A stretch of DNA of 64,000 nucleotides from Maribacter sp. 1_MG-2023 (GTDB lineage Bacteria > Bacteroidota > Bacteroidia > Flavobacteriales > Flavobacteriaceae), in contig NZ_JAUOPN010000001.1 in the NCBI RefSeq assembly GCF_030547005.1, positions 607,655-671,654 of the forward strand. The letters are read 5' to 3'. Both the position numbers and the translations under genes were made by a program. How positions within the stretch are numbered: position 1 is the stretch's first letter; every line of letters begins with the position of its first letter. Shown in pieces: positions 8,103-16,154 of the stretch. Below the pieces are notes generated by a model. It was not told the DNA's origin, made no database searches, and saw nothing but the letters and a program-made list of their open reading frames with translations.

Positions 8103-10458
8103 CAAAGAAGTTCTTCTCTTAAAAAAAGCGCTCGAACGGCAGAAAAAGGCTCGTAAACAAGCAGAGAATATCTTAGAAAAAAAATCTAAGGAGCTCTATG
8201 ATGTCACCAGTCATTTAAGAGAATCTAACAGTAAACTCGAAAATTTACTAAGCGAAAAAACATCTGAATTAGATGGTATTTTTATAAATATTATCGATCC
8301 TTACGTGGTAATGGATCTACAATTCAATGTTATTAATATGAATAGGTCTGCCAAAGAATTTTTGCAGTTTGATCATAATGATAAGCTAGTAAACCTTTCA
8401 CAATTTATACATCCAGATTTTTTAGAATATACCCAAGAATCGATGCGGTCGATGATCGAGGTAGGTAGCTTAAAAAATTATCGTGCAAAAATTATTCTTG
8501 AAGACGGTTCTGAAAAATGGATTCAGATTAACGCAAGTCTGGTGTACGATAAAAATCAAAGACCTATTGCTGCTCAGGGTATTATCAGAGATATTACCCA
8601 AGAAACCGAAGTAAAAAGACTTGTTGCCGAACAAAAAGCGCAATTAGATATTATAGTAGAGAATTCTCCTTTAGGTATTGTTTTAGCAGTTGACGGTGTA
8701 ATTCTGAAGACCAATAATACTTTTGTAGATATGCTTGGTTATCAAGAAGGCGGACTCAAAAACATTTCTTTTAAATCAATCTCAGAACCAGAAAATGCAG
8801 CAGATACACTAAATCAACTTGATGAGATGTGTGCTGGTAAACTTGAAAAGTTTACTGAAATATGGAAGTTCACCAGAAAAGATGGTTCTACCATAATGGG
8901 TAAAACTAGAATTTCAGCGATACATGATGATCATAGAAAAAAAGATTATCAGGTGGCTATTGTAGAAGATATTTCGCACCAATTAGAGGCAGATAGAAAA
9001 CTAGAGGCATCTCAAAATAGATTGACTGCTCTTATTTCTAATTTACAGTCTGGTGTTCTTTTAGAAGATGAGGAAGGTAAAATTGCATTGACCAATCAAA
9101 AATTCTGTGATTTATTTCATATTAAAGAATCTCCTAAGAAAATAATTGGCGTTGATTGTGCAGAATCAGAAGAAGAATATAAAAAGTATTTTAAAAACCC
9201 AAAAAGCTTTGTTAGTAGAATAGAAGAAATTTTAGCTAAAAAAGAAACTGTTTTGGCAGATGAACTTGAAATGATTGACGGTAGAATTTTAGCAAGAGAT
9301 TTTATACCTATAGATAATGATGGTGATTACAAGGGGCACTTATGGGCTTATCAAGATATTACCATCTCTAAGAATTACAGAAAGAACTTAGAAAACCAAC
9401 GAGAAAAGTATAGTAGCATCATTGCAAATATGAATTTAGGCTTGGTTGAGGTCGATAATAAAGATGTCATACAAATGGTCAACCAAAGCTTTTGTACAAT
9501 GAGTGGTTTTGAAAAAGAAGAACTTATTGGTAAAGTAGCCTCTAACGTTGTAAAGTTCAAAGATGGAGATATTATTGAAACGAAAAATCAGAATAGATTA
9601 AATGGTAAGTCTGAATCTTACGAGGTTGAAGTAATCGATAAAAATAAGAATATAAAACACTGGCTTATTAGTGGTGCACCTAGGTATAATGATACCGGTG
9701 CTATTATAGGTTCTATAGGTATTCATTTAGATATTACAGATCAAAAGCAATTAGAAATCCAGAAAGAAAAATTACTTAGCGAATTAGAAAATAGTAACCA
9801 AGGGTTACAAGAGTATGCCCATATTGTCTCTCATGACCTTAAATCGCCACTTAGAAGTATAAGTGCTTTGGCAACTTGGCTGAGTGATGATTATAAAGAT
9901 GTTTTAGATGAAGGTGGTCGACAGAATCTTGAGCTTATGCAAGAGAAAGTAGCCTCTATGGATAAGTTGATCCATGGTATCCTTGAGTATTCGACAGCTA
10001 ATAGTTCAGCCTTAGATGATTCTAAAGTAGACCTAAATGAAGTAATAAATGATATAGGTGAGACTATCTTTATTCCAGAACATGTAAAATTGGTCATTCC
10101 TGAAACGTTGCCAATTATCATGGCAGATAGAATTAAAGTGCATCAAGTTTTTCAAAATATAATTGGTAATGCGGTTGTACATATTGAAAGAGAAGTAGGG
10201 CTTGTTGAAGTTCTCTATAAAGACGATGGCGAATTCTGGCAGTTTACCGTTAGCGATAATGGAGTAGGTATACCAGAAGAGTATCATAAAAAGATTTTTG
10301 ACATTTTTCAATCTATAGGTAATAATGAAAGGTCTACTGGTATAGGGCTTTCAATAGTTAAGAAAATAGTTGATCGCTACCAAGGTAGCGTTTGGGTAGA
10401 TAGTGTTGTTGGGGAAGGAACTCAATTTCATTTTACAATAAAGAAAAACCATAACTAA
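8095..10458 (+). CDS. multi-PAS histidine kinase, probable H-NOX partner
   Basis: 787 residues, no membrane segment. An N-terminal coiled coil (1-60, rich in Lys/Glu) is followed by four PAS-like domains at about 62-180, 183-300, 305-425 and 437-550, then HisKA with phospho-acceptor H580 (IVSHDLKSP) and an ATPase domain with DNGVGIP and GIGLSIVKKI. The gene overlaps the H-NOX gene by 8 bp and precedes the FIST gene by 11 bp. H-NOX-associated kinases usually have their autophosphorylation inhibited by the NO-bound sensor; I infer the same here. The PAS domains may sense further signals. There is no receiver domain in the protein, so phosphate must go to a separate receiver, such as the LytTR regulator or the single-domain receiver. 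Confidence 0.93.
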   Translation: MDNKEVLLLKKALERQKKARKQAENILEKKSKELYDVTSHLRESNSKLENLLSEKTSELDGIFINIIDPYVVMDLQFNVINMNRSAKEFLQFDHNDKLVNLSQFIHPDFLEYTQESMRSMIEVGSLKNYRAKIILEDGSEKWIQINASLVYDKNQRPIAAQGIIRDITQETEVKRLVAEQKAQLDIIVENSPLGIVLAVDGVILKTNNTFVDMLGYQEGGLKNISFKSISEPENAADTLNQLDEMCAGKLEKFTEIWKFTRKDGSTIMGKTRISAIHDDHRKKDYQVAIVEDISHQLEADRKLEASQNRLTALISNLQSGVLLEDEEGKIALTNQKFCDLFHIKESPKKIIGVDCAESEEEYKKYFKNPKSFVSRIEEILAKKETVLADELEMIDGRILARDFIPIDNDGDYKGHLWAYQDITISKNYRKNLENQREKYSSIIANMNLGLVEVDNKDVIQMVNQSFCTMSGFEKEELIGKVASNVVKFKDGDIIETKNQNRLNGKSESYEVEVIDKNKNIKHWLISGAPRYNDTGAIIGSIGIHLDITDQKQLEIQKEKLLSELENSNQGLQEYAHIVSHDLKSPLRSISALATWLSDDYKDVLDEGGRQNLELMQEKVASMDKLIHGILEYSTANSSALDDSKVDLNEVINDIGETIFIPEHVKLVIPETLPIIMADRIKVHQVFQNIIGNAVVHIEREVGLVEVLYKDDGEFWQFTVSDNGVGIPEEYHKKIFDIFQSIGNNERSTGIGLSIVKKIVDRYQGSVWVDSVVGEGTQFHFTIKKNHN

Positions 10459-10469
10459 AGATTCATTAA

Positions 10470-11600
10470 ATGAAAATAGTTCAAGGAATAAAAAAATCAA
10501 ATGAATCTTTTGTACTTAAAGATTCTACGCTACTTAAAGAACCGTTAGTATTGGTTTTTGGTAATCGATATATGTTAGAAAGTGAACATATATATGATGA
10601 GGTTAAACAGTTGTTTCCGAACGGGCATATCGTTTTTGGCACCACTTCGGGTGAAATTATAGATGATAATGTTTTGGACGGATGCATTGTTTTAACTGCT
10701 ATAGAATTTGAAAAGAGTTCAATTTTAGTGAAAAGAAGCAATGTTGCAGATTTTCAAAATGATGATAAAAAATTAGGAGAGGTTTTAATAGCTGAGTTTC
10801 CGAAAGAAAATTTAAAACATCTATTTGTAATATCTGAAGGTAGTACCGTAAACGGCAGTGCACTTATAGAAGGTTTAGAACATTTAGGCAATACACATTT
10901 CGGACTCTCTGGTGGATTATGTGGTGATGATGATCGTTTTGAACGAACATTGGCATCTTATAATGAAAACCCCAAGGAAGGTGAAATAATAGCTATAGGT
11001 TTTTATGGTGATACCTTAGAAATTACTAGTTCTAATTACGGTGGTTGGACCACTTTTGGGCCAGAACGTATTATTACAAAATCTGAAGGTAATCTACTTT
11101 TTGAATTAGATGGTAAACCTGCATTGGATCTTTACAAAACCTATTTAGGTGAAAAAGCAAATGAATTGCCGAAGTCGGCATTGCTATACCCGTTAAGTGT
11201 TAAGGTGACCGAAGATGCTGAACCTTTGGTGAGAACGATTCTTAATATAGATGAGAAAAAAAATACAATGACACTTGCAGGTGACATTCCAGAAGGGGCA
11301 AGGGTGCAGTTAATGATGTCTTCTGTAGATGATATAGCAAACGGAGCTTTTCATGCAGCAGAACTCGCTATGGGTGGCAGAAAGAAATCTCCTGAGTTGG
11401 CGTTATTGATTAGTTGTATTGGTAGAAAGTTGGTAATGGATCAACGTACTGAAGAAGAAATCGAAGAAGTTAAAGCCGTAATTGGTGGTAATACGGTAAT
11501 AAGCGGATTTTACTCCTATGGCGAAATGGCACCTTTTAGCGGTCAAGATAGTTGTAAATTGCACAATCAGACCATGACATTAACCTTATTTAGCGAATAA
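10470..11600 (+). CDS. FIST-domain sensor protein (NosP-like)
   Basis: 376 residues comprising FIST_N (about 20-220, with the GTTSGE and GLSGGLCGDDDRF segments) and FIST_C (about 225-365, ending GFYSYGEMAPF and LHNQTMTL, a hallmark of the family). FIST proteins of the NosP type bind heme and NO and control a co-transcribed kinase. Its stop codon overlaps the ATG of the next kinase (TAATG), so the pair is coupled. This makes it a candidate second NO sensor beside the H-NOX protein. Heme binding cannot be read from sequence with confidence, and some FIST proteins bind other small molecules, so NO sensing is an inference. No signal peptide. Confidence 0.88.
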   Translation: MKIVQGIKKSNESFVLKDSTLLKEPLVLVFGNRYMLESEHIYDEVKQLFPNGHIVFGTTSGEIIDDNVLDGCIVLTAIEFEKSSILVKRSNVADFQNDDKKLGEVLIAEFPKENLKHLFVISEGSTVNGSALIEGLEHLGNTHFGLSGGLCGDDDRFERTLASYNENPKEGEIIAIGFYGDTLEITSSNYGGWTTFGPERIITKSEGNLLFELDGKPALDLYKTYLGEKANELPKSALLYPLSVKVTEDAEPLVRTILNIDEKKNTMTLAGDIPEGARVQLMMSSVDDIANGAFHAAELAMGGRKKSPELALLISCIGRKLVMDQRTEEEIEEVKAVIGGNTVISGFYSYGEMAPFSGQDSCKLHNQTMTLTLFSE

Positions 11601-12664
11601 TGCATTCCCTGTTAAAAAGACAAATCCGAAAATATTTACCAGAAGATCTAAAGGCGAACCCAGAAATGGAAAGTTTTTTAGAAGCAGTAGAAAAATCTTA
11701 TGAGAATTTTGATGATAAATTTTCTATGCTTCATAGAGCTTCAACGATAAGTTCAGATGAACTATTTGAAGCCAATAAGAGTTTACAGAAAGAAGCAAAA
11801 CAGCAAAAAAAGATTCTAGTATCCCTAGAAAATACCATCCGTAGTCTTACAGAGAATTTAAATGAAGAACAACTTTTTGGTGAGAATGTCAAAGATGACT
11901 TCAATGCAGAAGATTTAGCCGCATACATAAGTAATTTGGCAGCGAAGGTTTCTGAAATGACTGTTGAAAAAGACAGACTTTTAAAGAGTTTAGAAAGCCA
12001 AAATCAATCTTTAAACAATTATGCGCAAATGGTATCGCATGATTTAAAATCGCCCATCCGAAACATCAATGCGTTGATGAGTTGGATAATGGAAGATGAG
12101 AAAGAAAAGTTTTCTGCTGCCAGTAAAGACAATTTCTCAATGGTGTCGCAGAACTTGACTAAGATGGATAAGCTCATTTCAGGTATTCTTAACCATGCTA
12201 CCATGGGCGAAACTGAAGAGCATAGGGTTACATTTAGTTTAGAAGAGAGCCTAAAAGATATTGAACAAACTATTTTTGTTCCTGAAAATATAACTTTTGA
12301 GTATGATGAAGAATTGCCAGAATTGTTCTTTGAAAGAGCACGACTAGAGCAATTGTTTATGAATTTATTTACCAATGCGGTTACGGCAACAGAAAATGTT
12401 GAAAAAGGAATTATAAAAGTTGGTTACGAGCCAGATGACGCCTACTGGAAATTTAGTGTTTCAGATAATGGCAAGGGAATACCAGAGAAACATCAAAAAG
12501 GAATTTTTGAAATGTTTAAAAAGCTGGAGACAGCTAACAATGCCACTGGCATCGGACTTGCAATTGTTAAGAAAATTGCGGTACTTTATGAAGGCGATGT
12601 TCGGTTAGAATCAGAAGAAAACGTTGGTACTACGTTTTATATCACATTAAAAAAGAATTCATGA
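11600..12664 (+). CDS. cytosolic histidine kinase, probable FIST/NosP partner
   Basis: 354 residues without membrane segments or PAS domain. An N-terminal helical region (1-80, including ELFEANKSLQKEA) resembles the N-terminus of kinases paired with NosP, such as NahK and VpsS. A coiled coil leads to HisKA with H147 (MVSHDLKSP), and an ATPase domain follows with DNGKGIP and GIGLAIVKKI. It is coupled at both ends: TAATG with the FIST gene and a 4-bp ATGA overlap with the Hpt gene. I infer that the FIST protein regulates its activity and that it passes phosphate through the adjacent Hpt. Its catalytic half is clearly related to that of the PAS kinase upstream, so both may serve the same receiver. 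Confidence 0.92.
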   Translation: MHSLLKRQIRKYLPEDLKANPEMESFLEAVEKSYENFDDKFSMLHRASTISSDELFEANKSLQKEAKQQKKILVSLENTIRSLTENLNEEQLFGENVKDDFNAEDLAAYISNLAAKVSEMTVEKDRLLKSLESQNQSLNNYAQMVSHDLKSPIRNINALMSWIMEDEKEKFSAASKDNFSMVSQNLTKMDKLISGILNHATMGETEEHRVTFSLEESLKDIEQTIFVPENITFEYDEELPELFFERARLEQLFMNLFTNAVTATENVEKGIIKVGYEPDDAYWKFSVSDNGKGIPEKHQKGIFEMFKKLETANNATGIGLAIVKKIAVLYEGDVRLESEENVGTTFYITLKKNS

Positions 12665-12981
12665 TAGAACAACCTAATCTTAATTACGTAGACGAGCTTG
12701 CTGGTGACGATATTTCTTTTAGAAATCAGTTTCTTGATATTATTAAAAACGAGTTTCCGTTAGAAAAAGAAGAATATTTTGGTCATGTAAAAAATACAAG
12801 AGTAAAAGAAACTGCCGAAATTGTTCATAAACTAAAACATAAGTTTAATATCTTAGGAATGGAAAATTCTTATAAGTTAGCAGTAGCTTATGAAATGGAA
12901 TTATTGGATGGAAAGCACGATAGTCAATCTAAATTCGTTGAAGTATTAGAAACTATTGAAGAATACATTAAAACAATTTAA
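12661..12981 (+). CDS. histidine phosphotransfer (Hpt) protein
   Basis: 106 all-helical residues. The phosphorylatable His is probably H56 in VHKLKHKFNILG, which fits the HxLKGxxxxLG pattern of Hpt domains with HKF in place of KGS. The gene overlaps the kinase upstream by 4 bp and abuts the LytTR regulator with no gap, which places it between sensors and output. An Hpt normally accepts phosphate from a receiver, so a receiver-to-Hpt-to-receiver relay using the single-domain receiver at 7080 is possible; it could alternatively drain phosphate from the LytTR regulator. Confidence 0.88.
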   Translation: MIEQPNLNYVDELAGDDISFRNQFLDIIKNEFPLEKEEYFGHVKNTRVKETAEIVHKLKHKFNILGMENSYKLAVAYEMELLDGKHDSQSKFVEVLETIEEYIKTI

Positions 12982-13692
12982 ATGAACTGTATTATAATCG
13001 ATGATGAAGCCACGGCAAGACTAGTTGTTAGGCAACTTTGTTCAAAGATACCTGAGCTTGATGTTATTGAAGAATTTGACAACGCCATTTCGGCAATCAA
13101 GTTTTTAAATCAACAGAATATTGATGTTATTTTTCTAGATATTCACATGCCTGGTTTTAGTGGTGTCGATTTTATACAAACACTTAAAAATCCACCAAAA
13201 GTAGTTATGACTACTTCTGATACAGATTTCGCAATAGCCGCTTATGAATATGAATGTATCGTTGATTATTTGGTGAAACCGATTACACTAGAACGTTTTG
13301 AAAAAAGTATTGAAAAAATTAAAAGTAGTTCTTCTAAAAAGCCACAAACACACGTAGAAACACAACAAAATTCATCTGAAGGTGAAGATTTGTATATCAA
13401 TATTGACCGAAGATTGATTAAGTTGAAACTCAATGAAATTTTGGTTATCGAAGCCAAAGGCGATTACATTGACGTTAAAACAGAAAAAGAAGATCATAGG
13501 GTACATACTACCTTGAAAAAAATAAAAGAAAAATTACCTGAAAAGTTGTTTCTGCAAATACACAGATCGTACATTATCAACTTTACCAAAATTATTGATA
13601 TAGAAGATAATAGCGTGCTTATTGCTAAAAATGTGGTGCCTATTAGCCGCTCTAACCGCCCAGAATTAATGAGACGTTTGAATTTACTTTAA
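12982..13692 (+). CDS. LytTR-family response regulator
   Basis: 236 residues. The receiver domain occupies about 1-115 with D8-D9 acidic pocket, phospho-acceptor D53 (FLDIHMPG) and Lys in YLVKPITLERF. The LytTR DNA-binding domain occupies about 140-236, with EAKGDYIDV and the HRSYIINFTKI signature. LytTR domains bind paired direct repeats about two helical turns apart. Four such repeats with identical geometry lie in the window, one before this operon and three before exopolysaccharide genes, so this protein is the obvious candidate to bind them. It ends the operon; a convergent receiver gene starts 19 bp further. Binding is inferred, not shown. Confidence 0.95.
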   Translation: MNCIIIDDEATARLVVRQLCSKIPELDVIEEFDNAISAIKFLNQQNIDVIFLDIHMPGFSGVDFIQTLKNPPKVVMTTSDTDFAIAAYEYECIVDYLVKPITLERFEKSIEKIKSSSSKKPQTHVETQQNSSEGEDLYINIDRRLIKLKLNEILVIEAKGDYIDVKTEKEDHRVHTTLKKIKEKLPEKLFLQIHRSYIINFTKIIDIEDNSVLIAKNVVPISRSNRPELMRRLNLL

Positions 13693-13711
13693 GCTTTTTC
13701 TAAAGTAATAA

Positions 13712-14125
13712 TCACCAATTTTCGTGGTAAATTTTTTTAAATATTTCTGCTAGCTGAACTTTGTTTACCGGCTTTACTACGTACCCAGTAAGCTCTTCAA
13801 AATTAGAAGCTCTTTTAACATCGCTATCGCGCATAGATGAGCTGACCATGTAAATATTAATGTTATTAATAATTTTAGGTTTTAGTTTTTTGAATTCGTT
13901 TAAAAAGCCCCAGCCATCTAAAAATGGCATATTTATATCTAAAAATATAACCTCGGGTAGTTCTACTTTCTCCTCAGTACATTTTGTAATATATTCAACA
14001 GCTTGTTCCCCATCGGTAAATGTTGAAACTACCAATTCTTTTGAAATTTGATGAATTGTCTTTTGCATTAAATACAAATACAGTTCATCGTCATCGACTA
14101 GCAATATGTTTGGTTTTGTGTTCAT
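13712..14125 (-). CDS. single-domain response regulator
   Basis: 137 residues, receiver only: D11-D12-D13 pocket, phospho-acceptor D63 (FLDINMPF), the MVSSSMRDSD switch region and Lys in YVVKPVNK. Its start lies 2 bp after the stop of the Cache-type kinase, so the two form a kinase-receiver pair. It is convergent with the LytTR operon. There is no output domain, so it probably acts through protein contact, as other CheY-like receivers do in this phylum. A link to the adjacent NO-type relay is possible but has no direct support beyond position. Confidence 0.93.
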   Translation of the reverse strand: MNTKPNILLVDDDELYLYLMQKTIHQISKELVVSTFTDGEQAVEYITKCTEEKVELPEVIFLDINMPFLDGWGFLNEFKKLKPKIINNINIYMVSSSMRDSDVKRASNFEELTGYVVKPVNKVQLAEIFKKIYHENW

Positions 14126-14127
14126 TT

Positions 14128-15915
14128 TTAGAATATTAATTTAAACGTTGTGCCTACTCCTATTTTACTATCTATTGTTATGGTTGCGTTAAGTGCTTCT
14201 AGTTGAGATTTTACCAAGAATAATCCCATACCCTTGCCTGATATATTTCTATGAAATCTTTTATAAAGTTTAAAGACATTTTCTCCGTGTCTTTCTAGAT
14301 TTAATCCTATTCCATTATCTCGTACATACAACACCCTTTGCATATTTTCTATGACAGACTCAAATTGTATGTAAGAAGAGACATTATCTCTTTTGTATTT
14401 AATCGCATTAGAAATAATATTGTGAACGATGCTTTGTAAATAGAATTTAGAATATGAAATATGGTCCCAAGCTTCTAAATTTAATTGAACTTCAAAGCCA
14501 GTATTATCTAAAAGTGTTTCTGTAAATTCATTTTTAACTTCAAGTATCAATTCTTTTAAATCGATATCAACTATTTTTATTTCTTTAGTATCAAGTATAG
14601 CTACATAGTCATTTATGTCTTCGGTTAGGTTAGTTATGCTTTTAGCTACTTGATCTAGTTTAGGTAGTAACTGATGTAATGCTTCAGGATTTTTTTCTTT
14701 CTGTATCATCTCAACAATTACAGACATACTTGTAACTGGTGAGCGTAGGTTATGAGAAATTAAATAGTTGAAGTCACTTAACTGCTTATTTCGAATTTCT
14801 AAGCTATTGTTCATTTCATTGACCATTACATTATTCTCTTCTAGCTGGTCTTTGCTTCTAGTCAATAGTATATTTTTACTTTCTAGTTCTTTATAGAATA
14901 GTTCTTTTTCAATTCTATTTTTTTGAAAAATATAGCATAGCGTTAATAGACTAATAATTGAAATTATATTAAAGGTTAACAGGCTTTCAAAGACAGGCTG
15001 TAATTCGGCTTTTACTAATTTTTGTGGTATTTCCAAGGCCAGAAGCCAATTAGATGGGGTAACTATTTCTGTTGGTAAGTTTGATTTAGAACCAAACGTA
15101 AATGTTGCTCTATTTAAATTAATAGATTGCTGCGACCATATATGACCATTTTCAACAAAAGTACTGTCTCGATTATGGCTTATTAATTTTGTTTGTAAAA
15201 TACCGGCTATAGTGCTATTTTCATTTCCAGATTCATAGGGCAAATCTTCTTTTATAGTACTTGAACTTATAACTCTGAAATCCTCATCTAACAAATAAAC
15301 ATTTTTGTCCTCAACTTTTGATTTTATTTGGTCCAGAATTTTTTTCATTTTAAAATTGATGACCAATAAACCTATTTGATTTTGCTCAGCATCAAAAATA
15401 GGAGCCACAGTTCTAATTACTGGTTTATGAGGTTTTTCAATTTTTCCATTTTCTTTATTTAAGCTTATTTGAGAAAGATATATTTGATTTTTTTTTAATT
15501 GTAATCCTGATTTTACATAAGGATGGTAATTTTTATTTTGTAAAGCGCTAATTACAATAGAATCGGTTCCAACCCGTTCGGCTCTAAAAAATTCTTTTCC
15601 TTCTAAATCTATGAAGCGAAATTGATCATAAAAAGTAACATCCTCAATAAATTCTAGATAAGACCTTAAGAATGAGGAATGCTCTACTAAAGGATCAAAA
15701 TTCTTTGGATATTTTAAACTTGCCCAATAATGGGTATTACGCAAAAAAGAATGGCATTTTTCTTCAAAGGAAATTTTTTTCAACGTGTTTGCACGAATCT
15801 GACGCTCTGTAATATTTTCAATTTGTTTAGCCTTTTGGGAGTAATATAAAAAAAGGGTAAGCACAAAAAGTGGTACATAAAGGCCAATAAACATTCTTAA
15901 AACTCTTTTCCACAT
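14128..15915 (-). CDS. membrane histidine kinase with periplasmic Cache-like sensor
   Basis: 595 residues. A transmembrane helix at about 7-25 and another at about 315-338 flank a roughly 285-residue periplasmic region that looks like a double Cache fold (for example the RTVAPIFDAEQNQIGLLVI segment). A coiled coil follows, then HisKA with FNYLISHNLRSP near residue 390 and an ATPase domain with DNGIGL and GKGMGLFLVKSQ. It precedes the single-domain receiver by 2 bp. Cache domains bind small ligands such as organic acids or amino acids outside the membrane, so this is probably a chemical sensor; its ligand is unknown. The gene has its own upstream region and points toward the LytTR operon. Confidence 0.92.
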   Translation of the reverse strand: MWKRVLRMFIGLYVPLFVLTLFLYYSQKAKQIENITERQIRANTLKKISFEEKCHSFLRNTHYWASLKYPKNFDPLVEHSSFLRSYLEFIEDVTFYDQFRFIDLEGKEFFRAERVGTDSIVISALQNKNYHPYVKSGLQLKKNQIYLSQISLNKENGKIEKPHKPVIRTVAPIFDAEQNQIGLLVINFKMKKILDQIKSKVEDKNVYLLDEDFRVISSSTIKEDLPYESGNENSTIAGILQTKLISHNRDSTFVENGHIWSQQSINLNRATFTFGSKSNLPTEIVTPSNWLLALEIPQKLVKAELQPVFESLLTFNIISIISLLTLCYIFQKNRIEKELFYKELESKNILLTRSKDQLEENNVMVNEMNNSLEIRNKQLSDFNYLISHNLRSPVTSMSVIVEMIQKEKNPEALHQLLPKLDQVAKSITNLTEDINDYVAILDTKEIKIVDIDLKELILEVKNEFTETLLDNTGFEVQLNLEAWDHISYSKFYLQSIVHNIISNAIKYKRDNVSSYIQFESVIENMQRVLYVRDNGIGLNLERHGENVFKLYKRFHRNISGKGMGLFLVKSQLEALNATITIDSKIGVGTTFKLIF

Positions 15916-16154
15916 ATAAGTTCAGTTAGAATCTCATTTTCATAAACTTGTGCTCAATTAGGAAAATATTTTACTTACGATAAAATAAGTAAAATTCTTA
16001 CATTTTTTAAATTATGTTCATATTTTTTTCTAAGAAATATGGTGTTATTACCTACTAAAACCCAGCGGACTGCAAGAAATTACCCGTAAGGTTCTTTCTA
16101 TGACTTTTTAGATAAATAATAGCGTGTAAAAAGGTTTAAAATGTTCGATTTAAC

